A stretch of DNA of 38,883 nucleotides from Propionispira raffinosivorans DSM 20765 (GCF_000381065.1 NZ_KB905869.1:1-38883), one strand, 5' to 3'; shown: positions 8,442-17,313, counted from the first letter of the stretch. Made by a program: numbers and translations. The notes: generated from the letters alone by a model not told the origin.

Positions 8442-10059
8442 ATGCTTCTTTTTTGTCAGGTGGTACATGGAACAGGTCTACATCGGGGTTGTTATCTACA
8501 ATCCATCCCAGCGCCCATTCATTGTTGACCAATAATACCGGACGCTGTTTCATATCATAAACGAACATGCCACGATCCGTTCCACGCAAAGATTCCGGTG
8601 TAACTTCACTGCCATCTTTGTTAACCAGCCAGCGAGCGACTTCATAATGCTGCATCTGCATGAGAATATCAACACCATATTCATTTTTTAAACGATATTC
8701 TAAAACCTCAAATTGCAAATTACCAACCGTACCAACAATATACGATTCCATGCCTGCACCAGCTTGTTGAAAGAGTTGAACGGCACCTTCCTGCGTAAGC
8801 TGCGTAATCCCTTTGACAAACTGTTTGCGTTTCATTGTATCTTTCGCTTGGACACGGGCAAATTTTTCTGGTGGAAAAACTGGGAAATCAGCAAAATCAA
8901 ATTTATTTCCAGCATCGCATAAGGTATCGCCGATACCAAATACGCCTGGATCAAAAAGTCCTACAATATCCCCCGGATAAGCTACATCAATAATCTGACG
9001 TTCCTGCGCTAAAAACTGCTGTGGCTGAGAAAGTTTTATCATCTTGTTCGTTTTATGATGATAAACTGACATCCCACGTTCAAATTTGCCGGAACAAATA
9101 CGAATAAAGGCCAAGCGATCCCGATGAGCCGGATTCATATTCGCTTGAATTTTAAAAACAAATGCCGAAAAACTTTCATTATCTGGTAAAATCAAACCAG
9201 CCGACGAATTTCTTGGTGCTGGCGGCGGTGCCAGTTTTAAATATTCTTCCAGAAAGTTTTGTACACCAAAATTAGTCATAGCACTACCAAAAAACATTGG
9301 TGTAAGCTCACCGTTGGCTATTTTATCAAGATCAAAATCTTCGCCTGCTGTATCTAAAAGTTCAATATCTTCTGCCAAAGCCTGCTGCGCCGTTACACCT
9401 AAAAGTTCTGCTATTTGCGGATCTGTAATGTCTCCGGTAACAGAGGTACGTTCTTTTTGTCCATGCGTTGCATCTTCATCAAAAAGTTCTATTTGCTTTT
9501 TCTGCCGATCATATACACCTTTATATTTGCCGTCAATCCCAATCGGCCAATTCATCGGATAAGAACGAATCCCCAATACCGATTCAATTTCTTCCATCAA
9601 TTCCAACGGTTCCTTACCATAACGATCCAATTTATTGACAAATGTAAAAATAGGAATATTCCGTTGTTTACAAACTTTAAAAAGTTTTTTCGTCTGGGCT
9701 TCGACCCCTTTTGCTACATCAATAATCATAACAGCACTGTCGACCGCCATCAATGTCCGATACGTATCTTCACTAAAGTCCTGATGCCCCGGGGTATCCA
9801 AAATATTAATGCGGCAGCCATCATAATCAAACTGCAATACACTCGATGTAACAGAAATACCACGCTGTTTTTCGATTTCCATCCAATCTGATACAGCATG
9901 GCGCTGCGTTTTGCGAGATTTAATGGATCCGGCAAGATGGATTGCACCCCCGTATAACAGGAGCTTTTCCGTTAAGGTTGTTTTACCAGCATCCGGATGC
10001 GAAATAATCGCAAACGTGCGGCGTTTTTGGATTTCATTGTTGAATTCTTCTACTGACAT
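8440..10059 (-). CDS. prfC: Peptide chain release factor 3
   Basis: RF3 is a translational GTPase that recycles RF1/RF2 from the ribosome after peptide release. The protein begins SVEEFNNEIQKRRTFAIISH and contains the P-loop SHPDAGKTTLTEKLL, the switch segment KTQRHAVSDWMEIEKQRGIS, DTPGHQDF and NKLD, followed by the RF3-type C-terminal domains. At 539 residues it matches the family. The frame extends 15 codons further upstream, but a GGAGG eight bases before the ATG at 10059 and alignment with the RF3 N-terminus support the shorter start. It stands alone between two terminators. Confidence 0.95.
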   Translation of the reverse strand: MSVEEFNNEIQKRRTFAIISHPDAGKTTLTEKLLLYGGAIHLAGSIKSRKTQRHAVSDWMEIEKQRGISVTSSVLQFDYDGCRINILDTPGHQDFSEDTYRTLMAVDSAVMIIDVAKGVEAQTKKLFKVCKQRNIPIFTFVNKLDRYGKEPLELMEEIESVLGIRSYPMNWPIGIDGKYKGVYDRQKKQIELFDEDATHGQKERTSVTGDITDPQIAELLGVTAQQALAEDIELLDTAGEDFDLDKIANGELTPMFFGSAMTNFGVQNFLEEYLKLAPPPAPRNSSAGLILPDNESFSAFVFKIQANMNPAHRDRLAFIRICSGKFERGMSVYHHKTNKMIKLSQPQQFLAQERQIIDVAYPGDIVGLFDPGVFGIGDTLCDAGNKFDFADFPVFPPEKFARVQAKDTMKRKQFVKGITQLTQEGAVQLFQQAGAGMESYIVGTVGNLQFEVLEYRLKNEYGVDILMQMQHYEVARWLVNKDGSEVTPESLRGTDRGMFVYDMKQRPVLLVNNEWALGWIVDNNPDVDLFHVPPDKKEA

Positions 10060-10159
10060 TACATCCTCCAAACTAAAAGTACGCATGCTGATCAACTCAG
10101 CCATGATTCTATCTTTAACTTACTTAGTCTCACATTTTGCAGAAAACTGCACTTTTTCT

Positions 10160-10168
10160 ATTGTATCA
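10160..10168 (-). promoter_or_regulatory. Possible extended -10 promoter of prfC
   Basis: On the minus strand TGATACAAT gives an extended -10 (TG-N-TACAAT) about 100 bp before the prfC start. No good -35 is present. A small TGCAG/CTGCA dyad follows it near the expected start. Confidence 0.35.
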
Positions 10169-10211
10169 TATTTACTGCAAAAATGCCTAAATTATCTTAG
10201 TAAAATGCATA

Positions 10212-10250
10212 AAAAAATCAGGAAAGCCCTTGCGGCATCCCTGATTTTTT
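10212..10250. terminator. Terminator of the trp operon
   Basis: An 11-bp stem (AAAAAATCAGG / CCTGATTTTTT) with a nested GCC/GGC pair begins at the base after the trpG stop codon. Poly-A and poly-T flanks allow function on both strands. It separates trpG from prfC on the same strand. Confidence 0.85.
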
Positions 10251-10820
10251 TTATGAAAGCGATCGAAGAAAATTCTTTAATATCTGGCGACCATCTGGTG
10301 TCAAGATAGATTCTGGATGAAACTGTACCCCTTCAATCGGATACATTTTATGTTTTATACCCATAATCATTCCATCGTCAAGCTCAGACGTAATCTCCAG
10401 ACACGTCGGTAACGTCTCACGTTCAACAATCAGCGAATGATAACGGCCAATCTGCATATTTTCCGGTAGCCCCTGATATATATCATGCCCACTATGAACC
10501 AAAGTTGAAACTTTGCCATGAATTGGCTGCGGTGCCCGCGTAATCGCAGCACCAAATACTTCACCAATTGCCTGATGCCCCAGACATATACCAAAAATCG
10601 GTTTTTTCCCAGCAAAATATTGAATTGCCTCTTTGCTAATGCCCGCTTCATCGGGAGTCCCCGGTCCTGGTGAAATAACAATTGCTTCATAGTTCTTTGA
10701 CTCGATTTCTGCGATACTGATTTTGTCATTTCGGACAACGTCGACATCCGCGCCTAGCTCTGCGAGCATCTGATAAACGTTATACGTGAAAGAATCATAA
10801 TTGTCAATCAATAAAATCAT
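10251..10820 (-). CDS. trpG: Anthranilate synthase component II (glutamine amidotransferase)
   Basis: TrpG hydrolyses glutamine and passes ammonia to TrpE for anthranilate synthesis. The 189-residue class I amidotransferase begins MILLIDNYDSFTYN and carries SPGPGTPDEAG, the nucleophile in GICLGHQ (Cys79) and the His168/Glu170 pair in GVQFHPES. It is the last gene of the operon. Its ATG lies inside trpE: the two overlap by 17 nt, and the GAGG ribosome binding site is within the last codons of trpE, which suggests translational coupling of the two subunits. A longer frame extends upstream but only reads trpE out of frame. TrpG proteins may also serve p-aminobenzoate synthesis; the operon context favours tryptophan. 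Confidence 0.95.
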   Translation of the reverse strand: MILLIDNYDSFTYNVYQMLAELGADVDVVRNDKISIAEIESKNYEAIVISPGPGTPDEAGISKEAIQYFAGKKPIFGICLGHQAIGEVFGAAITRAPQPIHGKVSTLVHSGHDIYQGLPENMQIGRYHSLIVERETLPTCLEITSELDDGMIMGIKHKMYPIEGVQFHPESILTPDGRQILKNFLRSLS

Positions 10821-12303
10821 CGTCCTCAACCTCCTCAATGGTTTGAAACATAGCCGTAGCCTTTTGCAAAATTTCCTTATATTCTTTCTCGGCAATGGAA
10901 TCAGCAACAATACCGGCCCCAGCTTGAATAATGGCTTCATCACCTTCAATACGGATTGTACGGATTGTAATGCACATATCCATATTGCCATTAAAATCGA
11001 TATAACCGACGGTCCCGCCATAAGCATTTCTTTCGACTGTTTCAAGTTCATTAATAATTTCCATCGCCCTGATTTTAGGTGCCCCGCTTAATGTTCCAGC
11101 CGGAAAACATGCTCCAAGGACATCCATCGAATGACTGCCTTGTTTCACCTGACCGCCAACCTCCGAAACCATATGCATGACATGGGAAAATTTTTCAACT
11201 TCCATGAGTTTTGTAACTTTCACCGTTCCCGGCTTACTGATCCTGCCTATATCATTTCGCGCCAAGTCCACCAGCATAGCATGTTCAGCACACTCTTTGG
11301 TATCACACCTAAGTTCAGCAGCCAGTGCCGCATCTGTCTTTGCATCGATACCACGCGGACGAGCACCAGCAATCGGATACGTAAAAACTTGATCACCACT
11401 TATTTTCACCAGCATTTCCGGTGAAGACCCTACCAGTTTTATCTCACCGAAATTCAGATAAAACATGTAAGGGGATGGATTAATCTGCCGAAGCCGGCGA
11501 TAAAAATGAAAGGCTGGCTTGGTGATATTACAACGAAACTGTTCCGATAACACGATCTGAAAAATATCGCCGGCTGCAATATGTTCTTTCGCAATCCGGA
11601 TTTTTTCTAAAAACACTTTATCAACTTTGCCAAAGTCTTCTAAAAAGTCAATTTTTTTATGATTTTTAACAATATTTTCTTTGACGAAATGAGCATTTGC
11701 AGCTGTTTTTAATGTATTTTTAACGGATTCAATCTTACAAATTCCTTCATTATATATAAATGCTGCATCATCATTCTCATTAACTTCCGCTAAATAAACA
11801 AGTTTTGCTGTATTTTTTAGGTGATCCATAATAACCAGAACACGGCAAATCATAAATTGCCCCAAAAGTTTAGATTCATTAATATCCAAACCACGAACTC
11901 GGTCAAAAGTAGCAACCGATTCATAATTCAAATAGCCAATTGCTCCACCATTTAAAAGCGGTAATAAAATATTATCAGCCGCTGTATTAAATTTTTCTAA
12001 ATAAGTCTTCATGGCGGTAACTGGATTTCCCGTAACGATAAATTCCTGTCCATTTTCCAACACACGGGTATAATTCTTATATGTTTTCACCTGTGCAAAC
12101 GGCTGAGCACCAATAAAAGAAAACCGCCCAAATTTCTGTGCAGCAGCCACACTCTCAAGAATAAAGCCCTTATTATCTCCAACAAGCTTATAATAAATTG
12201 ATACGGGTGTATCAAGATCCGTTGATATTTCAGCGGTGATGGCAATCACATTTGCAGTTTTCGTGGACTCAATAAATTCTTCCAAAGTTGGCGATATATG
12301 CAT
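10804..12303 (-). CDS. trpE: Anthranilate synthase component I
   Basis: TrpE converts chorismate and ammonia (from TrpG) to anthranilate, the first committed step to tryptophan. The 499-residue protein has the N-terminal regulatory region with ILES near residue 49, the position of the LLES motif involved in tryptophan feedback in other TrpE proteins. The C-terminal chorismate-binding domain carries YPIAGARPRG, VDLARNDIGRI and GTLSGAPKIRAMEII. The ATG follows the trpA stop codon directly (TAAATG), and its AGGGGGAG binding site is in the end of trpA. Unusually, trpE is sixth of seven genes, whereas it is normally first. Confidence 0.95.
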   Translation of the reverse strand: MHISPTLEEFIESTKTANVIAITAEISTDLDTPVSIYYKLVGDNKGFILESVAAAQKFGRFSFIGAQPFAQVKTYKNYTRVLENGQEFIVTGNPVTAMKTYLEKFNTAADNILLPLLNGGAIGYLNYESVATFDRVRGLDINESKLLGQFMICRVLVIMDHLKNTAKLVYLAEVNENDDAAFIYNEGICKIESVKNTLKTAANAHFVKENIVKNHKKIDFLEDFGKVDKVFLEKIRIAKEHIAAGDIFQIVLSEQFRCNITKPAFHFYRRLRQINPSPYMFYLNFGEIKLVGSSPEMLVKISGDQVFTYPIAGARPRGIDAKTDAALAAELRCDTKECAEHAMLVDLARNDIGRISKPGTVKVTKLMEVEKFSHVMHMVSEVGGQVKQGSHSMDVLGACFPAGTLSGAPKIRAMEIINELETVERNAYGGTVGYIDFNGNMDMCITIRTIRIEGDEAIIQAGAGIVADSIAEKEYKEILQKATAMFQTIEEVEDDDFID

Positions 12304-13095
12304 TTAGACTCCCCCTTTATCAAGTGCTTGACGAATACTTTGGATCAGCTCACCTGCACCTGCCACGTTTTTCTCTAAAATCAGTTTTACAACAGCACTG
12401 CCGACAATAACATGATCTGCATATTCACTCGCTTCCAGAGCTGCTGCTGGCGTGCCGATACCAAAACCAACTGCCAGTGGAACTGTAGTTTCCTTCTTTA
12501 CTAACTGCACGACATCATTGATTGGCGTATAATCAATCTTTCGAACTCCAGTAACGCCATTGACCGAAACGCAATATATAAAGCCATTTGCACTGGTACA
12601 AATTTCCCGAATCCGTGTCTGAATGGTATTTGGTGTTACAAATTCAATCAAATGAAATGCATTTTCCTTACAGATTTTCGCTATATCCGCTGACTCCTCA
12701 TGTGGCATATCCGGAATGATCATACCATCGAGCCCCGCAGCTTTAAACTCTTGAATGAATTTTTCAACACCAAAATTAAGCATCGTATTGATATAACCCA
12801 TACCAATCAAAGGAATCTGCGTAAAACTCCGAATTGTTTTTACCATATCCAATACTTTTTTTGTCGTTGCACCATTTTTAATGGCTATTGTTGCTGCTTT
12901 TTGAATAACCGGACCATCGGCAATTGGATCAGAAAACGCGATTCCTAATTCAATTACATCGGCTCCCGCTTGCTCGGCTGCTTTAACTGCTTCGATCGTT
13001 GTGGCAAAATCAGGTGCTCCGGCCGTAATATAAATAAACAACCCTTTTTTCCCATTTGCTTGCAAGGTTTGTAATGTATCATCTAAACGTGTCAT
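12304..13095 (-). CDS. trpA: Tryptophan synthase alpha subunit
   Basis: TrpA cleaves indole-3-glycerol phosphate to indole and glyceraldehyde 3-phosphate and channels indole to TrpB. The 263-residue TIM-barrel protein retains the catalytic Glu49 and Asp60 in VIELGIAFSDPIADGPVIQ, and ends with VGFGIGTPAAA and VIVGSAVVK phosphate-site segments. The start directly abuts the trpB stop codon (TAAATG), with GAGGAAAT upstream. Length and catalytic residues are normal. Confidence 0.96.
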   Translation of the reverse strand: MTRLDDTLQTLQANGKKGLFIYITAGAPDFATTIEAVKAAEQAGADVIELGIAFSDPIADGPVIQKAATIAIKNGATTKKVLDMVKTIRSFTQIPLIGMGYINTMLNFGVEKFIQEFKAAGLDGMIIPDMPHEESADIAKICKENAFHLIEFVTPNTIQTRIREICTSANGFIYCVSVNGVTGVRKIDYTPINDVVQLVKKETTVPLAVGFGIGTPAAALEASEYADHVIVGSAVVKLILEKNVAGAGELIQSIRQALDKGGV

Positions 13096-14283
13096 TTAAA
13101 TTTCCTCCCCTAATACATTTGCTACCATCTGAACATCTTTATCACCACGACCGGATAAACAAATAACCACCGTTTGATCCGCTGTCGTTGTTGGCATCAA
13201 AGTTTCCAGATAAGCCAACGCATGTGAACTTTCAATTGCCGGAATAATACCTTCTGTTTTGGCTAGCAATTTAAATGCAGTTAGTGCCTGTACGTCACTT
13301 ACCGATACATATTTGACGATACCCGCATCTTTAAAATAGGAATGTTCCGGTCCCACCCCAGGATAATCCAGCCCCGCTGAAATCGAGTATGCTTCAATAA
13401 CCTGCCCATCATCATCTTGCAGCAAATAGCTGTATGCCCCATGTAAAACGCCCGGTCGTCCCAAAGTCAAAGATTTGGCATGCTCACCATCAACGTCACT
13501 TCGTCCAGCTGCTTCCACACCGATTTTCACAGTAGCTTTTTCATCTTTAAAATCATAAAAAGTTCCCATAGCATTACTGCCGCCGCCAACGCAAGCCAGT
13601 AAATAATCTACTTTTCCATCAACCGTTTCTTTAATCTGTTCTTTGATTTCTTTACCAATCACGGATTGAAAATCACGTACCACCGTTGGATAAGGATGCG
13701 GACCCACAACAGAACCAATAATGTAATGCGTATCGGTAATGTTGGCCGCCCAATATCGAATGGCTTCACTGGTTGCATCTTTGAGCGTACCAGTTCCGCT
13801 TGTAACAGGAATCACTTTACTTCCCAAAAGGCGCATCCGAAACACGTTGAGTTTTTGCCGTTCCATATCCAGCTCGCCCATAAATACATGACATTCGAGT
13901 CCAAACAAAGCTGCTACCGTAGCACATGCTACACCATGCTGCCCAGCTCCGGTCTCAGCAACAATACGTTTTTTCCCCATACGCATAGCCAGTAAAGCCT
14001 GTCCTAACGCATTGTTTATCTTATGAGCACCGGTATGCAGTAAATCTTCTCGTTTTAAATAAATTTTCGCCTTACCATAATGTTTTGTCAAACGATCCGC
14101 ATAGTAGAGCATCGTCGGGCGCCCTGCATAGTCTTTAAGATAGCGATGAAACTCTGCTTGAAACTCTGGATCTGTTTTATATTTATCATAGGCTGCCTGC
14201 AGTTCCATAAGAACAGGCATCACTGTCTCCGGTACATACTGCCCGCCATAAGCGCCAAAACGTCCAACTTTTTCTACTGTCAT
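13096..14283 (-). CDS. trpB: Tryptophan synthase beta subunit
   Basis: TrpB is the PLP enzyme that condenses indole with serine to give tryptophan, in an alpha2beta2 complex with TrpA. The 395-residue protein begins with [14 protein letters not shown]. The PLP lysine is Lys88 in [23 protein letters not shown] and [10 protein letters not shown] follow as usual. This is the TrpB1 type, which works with TrpA. AGGGG precedes the ATG. It lies 22 bp after trpC and abuts trpA. Confidence 0.96.
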   Translation of the reverse strand: MTVEKVGRFGAYGGQYVPETVMPVLMELQAAYDKYKTDPEFQAEFHRYLKDYAGRPTMLYYADRLTKHYGKAKIYLKREDLLHTGAHKINNALGQALLAMRMGKKRIVAETGAGQHGVACATVAALFGLECHVFMGELDMERQKLNVFRMRLLGSKVIPVTSGTGTLKDATSEAIRYWAANITDTHYIIGSVVGPHPYPTVVRDFQSVIGKEIKEQIKETVDGKVDYLLACVGGGSNAMGTFYDFKDEKATVKIGVEAAGRSDVDGEHAKSLTLGRPGVLHGAYSYLLQDDDGQVIEAYSISAGLDYPGVGPEHSYFKDAGIVKYVSVSDVQALTAFKLLAKTEGIIPAIESSHALAYLETLMPTTTADQTVVICLSGRGDKDVQMVANVLGEEI

Positions 14284-14305
14284 AATATATTCCCCCTATT
14301 ATTTA

Positions 14306-15112
14306 TCATGCTGTTTCTCTTTTTCCTTTTAAAGTTAAAACATCCTGGCAAGCTAATTCCTGCGTTTTCTGTGCAATACTTTCCGCTTTGACCAGACTCT
14401 CGCCAACGAGAACACCTCTTATACCAACCGTTTTTAACCGACTAATATCTTCCGTTCCATGAATGCCGCTTTCACTAATTAAAACCCTTGTTGGATCACA
14501 ATACTGCATTAAATCAATTGTATTTTGAATATCCGTTGTAAAATTCTTCAAGTTTCGATTATTAATACCAATAAGTTCAGCTGGCGTAGCTTGGGCAGCT
14601 TTGATATCTGCTTCATCATGTACTTCAACTAATGCATCGAGCCCCAGACTCCAGGCCGTATAAACATATTCCTTAAGCTGCGCTGGCGTCAAAATTCTGG
14701 CAATCAGCAACACACCATCCGCACCAAGTTGACGAGATTGATAAATCTGATACTCATCAATGATGAAGTCTTTCCGCAATACAGGCAGATTAACGACTGC
14801 TTTTACTTTGGCAATATCTTCATTTTTCCCTAAAAAATGAGGATCTGTGTGCACCGAAAGGATCGTCGCACCATTTTCGGCATAAATTTTAGCCAAATCC
14901 ACGATCGAATAATCGCTGCACAACCTGCCTTTTGCCGGTGATTGCAATTTACATTCAGCAATTAAGCTCCATTTATTCTGCCGCATCGCCTGCGATAAAA
15001 GAAAATGACCTGGTGTAATCTGCTGTTTCAGTTCATGCAGCGATATGTTCTGCTTCTCCGCTTCGACAATTTCTTTTTTCTTGGCAACAATTTCATCTAA
15101 TATATCAGCCAT
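14306..15112 (-). CDS. trpC: Indole-3-glycerol phosphate synthase
   Basis: TrpC closes the indole ring of carboxyphenylamino-deoxyribulose phosphate to give indole-3-glycerol phosphate. The 268-residue barrel starts MADILDEIVAKKKEIV. The catalytic lysine region reads LIAECKLQSPAKG (Lys55), with VLRKDFIIDEYQ and the INNRNLKNF segment further on. The ATG at 15112 shares one base with the trpF stop codon (TGATG) and is seven bases after a GGAGG. A TTG one codon upstream is in frame but less likely. It is a separate protein, not fused to TrpF as in enterobacteria. Confidence 0.95.
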   Translation of the reverse strand: MADILDEIVAKKKEIVEAEKQNISLHELKQQITPGHFLLSQAMRQNKWSLIAECKLQSPAKGRLCSDYSIVDLAKIYAENGATILSVHTDPHFLGKNEDIAKVKAVVNLPVLRKDFIIDEYQIYQSRQLGADGVLLIARILTPAQLKEYVYTAWSLGLDALVEVHDEADIKAAQATPAELIGINNRNLKNFTTDIQNTIDLMQYCDPTRVLISESGIHGTEDISRLKTVGIRGVLVGESLVKAESIAQKTQELACQDVLTLKGKRETA

Positions 15113-15732
15113 CAAACCATCCTCCGTTCCGCTTTTCTTGCCTCTTTCACAAAGGCTTCAATTTTCAAAATTGATTTTATGCCGTTTTCCTCAACACCAC
15201 CCGATACATCCAAGCCATATGGGTTTATTTTATCTATCGCTTCTTTTATATTTTCACAAGTCAAGCCACCAGCCAATAAAAAAGGTTTTTCGATTTTATT
15301 TAACAAGCTGCTGGCCTTTTCCCAGTCAAATTTTTTCCCCGTGCCGCCAGCCAATCCTTTGTCCCAACTATCAATTAAAATGAGTTCAACTGGATAAGCA
15401 TTCACCAGATCCGCTGAAAATGCATCTGAAAATGGAAATGCTTTAATGACTGGTCGATGGATAAATTTACAATAATCCGGTGACTCACTGCCATGGAGCT
15501 GAACATAGTCCAAATCGCAGCGCTCAGCGATTGCATTGACCACTGCAATTTCTTCATTGACAAATACACCAACTTTTTTTATGGAATGAACTCGCTGGCT
15601 TATCTTTGCCGCAGTTGCCGGATCAATAGAACGGCGGCTGGGGGCAAAAACGAACCCCATCATTTCCGCTCCACTTTTCTCTACAGCAAGCGCCGTAGCC
15701 AAAGTCTGTATGCCGCATATCTTAACGATCAT
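15112..15732 (-). CDS. trpF: Phosphoribosylanthranilate isomerase
   Basis: TrpF carries out the Amadori rearrangement of phosphoribosylanthranilate. The 206-residue protein begins MIVKICGIQTL with the catalytic Cys6, and has GFVFAPSRRSI, VQLHG and LLAGGLTCENI plus GLDVSGGVEENG, all typical of the family. It overlaps trpD by four bases (ATGA) and trpC by one base, showing tight translational coupling. Its place between trpD and trpC gives the order D-F-C instead of the common D-C-F. Confidence 0.95.
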   Translation of the reverse strand: MIVKICGIQTLATALAVEKSGAEMMGFVFAPSRRSIDPATAAKISQRVHSIKKVGVFVNEEIAVVNAIAERCDLDYVQLHGSESPDYCKFIHRPVIKAFPFSDAFSADLVNAYPVELILIDSWDKGLAGGTGKKFDWEKASSLLNKIEKPFLLAGGLTCENIKEAIDKINPYGLDVSGGVEENGIKSILKIEAFVKEARKAERRMV

Positions 15733-16754
15733 CCGATTGCACGAACTCCTTCATTACTTATTTCAATCAATTCAGTAAGCTTTGCCAAAGCAGCCCCCGA
15801 ATCAATTGTTGTTTTTGCCAGTTCTAACCCAGCTGCAAGTGAAACAGCCTGATTGGCTATATAAAGACCTGCGGCAGCATTGATTAAAACGATATCACGT
15901 TTTGCTCCCTGCTCGCCCTTTAAGACAGACAATAAAATAGCAGCATTTTCCTTTGGCAGCCCGCCCTGATATTCATGAATCGTACCGCTGCTAAAACCAT
16001 ACACCTGCGGATCGATATAATACGTCGTCACCTCACCATTTCTCAATTCACTAACTTTCGTCTTTTCATGTGTCGAAATTTCATCCATACCTTCACCACT
16101 GTGAATTACCATCGCCTGTTTCACACCAACATGCTTTAATACCTCAGCAATTTTTTCCGTTAGAGCCGCATCATAAACACCCACTAGCTGATAATCTAAA
16201 TGAGCCGGATTTATAATGGGTCCCAGTAAATTAAACACAGTCCGAAATCCCAGTTCTTTACGGGCTTTCGCAACATACGCCATGGCCTTATTCAGTGCTG
16301 GTGCAAATAAAAAACCAATACCGATTTGCTCTATTTCATCACTGACTTTCTGAGCTGGCTGATCAATGCTTACCCCCAAAGCTGCAAGTACATCCGCACT
16401 ACCGCAAGAGCTTGATACACTTCGATTACCATGTTTGGCTACAGTAACACCTGCCCCGGCAAGGACAAATGCTACGGCAGTAGATACATTAAAGGTATTT
16501 TTGGTATCGCCGCCAGTCCCACAATTACAAATCACCGGTTTTGTATGCTGCACTTGATCTGCATGTACAATAAGCGTTTTAGCAAAACCAGCGATCTCAT
16601 CAACCGCCTCGCCCTTCATCTTTAGTGCTGTCAAAAAAGATCCAATCTGCGCATCACTAGCCGCACCACTCATGATAACTTCCATCGCTGCTGCAGCTTG
16701 TTCTTTAGACAAATCTTTCCCCGCAATCACCTGATTCAAATACGGTTTCAACAT
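15729..16754 (-). CDS. trpD: Anthranilate phosphoribosyltransferase
   Basis: TrpD joins anthranilate to PRPP. The 341-residue protein has the family motifs CNCGTGGDTKNTFNVST (PRPP site), KHGNRSVSSSCGSADVL and GFLFAPALNKAM. The ATG at 16754 is preceded by AGGTGGAG; an in-frame GTG five codons upstream overlaps that site and was not chosen. It is the first gene of the operon, directly downstream of the Trp T-box leader, so it is the gene most closely exposed to the leader's attenuation. Confidence 0.95.
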   Translation of the reverse strand: MLKPYLNQVIAGKDLSKEQAAAAMEVIMSGAASDAQIGSFLTALKMKGEAVDEIAGFAKTLIVHADQVQHTKPVICNCGTGGDTKNTFNVSTAVAFVLAGAGVTVAKHGNRSVSSSCGSADVLAALGVSIDQPAQKVSDEIEQIGIGFLFAPALNKAMAYVAKARKELGFRTVFNLLGPIINPAHLDYQLVGVYDAALTEKIAEVLKHVGVKQAMVIHSGEGMDEISTHEKTKVSELRNGEVTTYYIDPQVYGFSSGTIHEYQGGLPKENAAILLSVLKGEQGAKRDIVLINAAAGLYIANQAVSLAAGLELAKTTIDSGAALAKLTELIEISNEGVRAIG

Positions 16755-16800
16755 AAAAGACCACTCCACCTTCTATTTAAATTTACAATATTTATCAGTA

Positions 16801-16860
16801 AAAAAATAAACCATTCCGCACCCTCACATACGTATGCATATGTAAGGGGCGAAATGGTTT
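16801..16860 (-). terminator. Second attenuator terminator of the trp T-box leader
   Basis: AAACCATT pairs with AATGGTTT, continued by TCGC/GCGG and an inner ACATA/TATGT stem, followed by ATTTTTT. It is mutually exclusive with antiterminator 2 and lies about 47 bp before trpD. Confidence 0.82.
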
Positions 16861-16880
16861 TCGCTGTACCACCCTGATTC

Positions 16881-16977
16881 AAAATACTGTTTTATTGCCA
16901 GGAAATAAAAAAATCCACTCCACCCCTCTAAGGGACGAAATGGTTTCGTCTGCCACCCTACATAAAAACAGTATTTT
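16881..16977. repeat. 13-bp inverted repeat enclosing the first T-box module
   Basis: AAAATACTGTTTT at 16881-16893 is the exact reverse complement of 16965-16977. The arms flank T-box sequence 1 and terminator 1 (71 bp between them). In the RNA the arms can pair and close the whole first module into a stem-loop, placing the second T-box sequence next to Stem III. Confidence 0.8.
16907..16943 (-). terminator. First attenuator terminator of the trp T-box leader
   Basis: A 12-bp stem with four G.U pairs (CCATTTCGTCCC with GGGGTGGAGTGG) is followed by ATTTTTTT. It competes with antiterminator 1, because its 5' arm contains the TTTCGTCCC half. Confidence 0.82.
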
Positions 16978-17207
16978 CTCTGTTCAAGTACGGGACCAAA
17001 AGTCCGATACCCTAGCCCAGTAACGGTGGCGACCGTTCCAGCCTACTCACTACCACTAGTTTTCGGTGGACACTCACAGGACCATTCAATATACGCTTCA
17101 GATCGACCATTACACCTCCGGTTTCCCGGCCGCCGACTCGCTGGACAAAAGTATGTATATTTACTATTTCCTGTTCAATGTTTTACACTCAATTTGAAAT
17201 TAATATT

Positions 17208-17236
17208 ATAATAACGTACATTCTCTAATCTGTCAA
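17208..17236 (-). promoter_or_regulatory. SigA-type promoter of the trp leader
   Basis: On the minus strand TTGACA (17236-17231), a 17-bp spacer and TATTAT (17213-17208) predict a start near 17201, just before the T-box Stem I. The -35 is perfect and the -10 has one mismatch. Confidence 0.75.
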
Positions 17237-17268
17237 CACTATTTTTAAGAAAAAATTGTAAAGCTGTA

Positions 17269-17313
17269 AAGAAGGCACATGGCTCATTTTTCAGTTCAGC
17301 CATGTGCCTTCTT
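17269..17313 (-). terminator. Hairpin terminator of leuA
   Basis: A perfect 16-bp stem (17269-17284 with 17298-17313) begins at the base after the leuA stop codon. The T-run after it is short on the minus strand. It lies between leuA and the trp promoter and should limit read-through. Confidence 0.75.

Larger units (their letters stand above)
16801..17201 (-). promoter_or_regulatory. Tryptophan T-box leader with two tandem antiterminator/terminator modules
   Basis: This leader RNA senses uncharged tRNA-Trp and controls trpDFCBAEG. On the minus strand, Stem I has a GA-rich AGCGAG element and a specifier loop GAATGGTCCTGTGAG, with UGG (Trp) at 17084-17082. Two T-box sequences follow. AGGGTGGCAGAC (16959-16948) pairs through GACGAAA with TTTCGTC to form antiterminator 1. 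AGGGTGGTACAGCG (16875-16862) pairs through GCGAAA with TTTCGC to form antiterminator 2. Each overlaps its own terminator. A second Stem I is absent, so one specifier serves two expression modules. Confidence 0.88.

Noticed and set aside
9415..9891. 158-codon open frame antisense to prfC
   Set aside because: Shadow of the prfC coding sequence; no start signal and low-complexity translated sequence.
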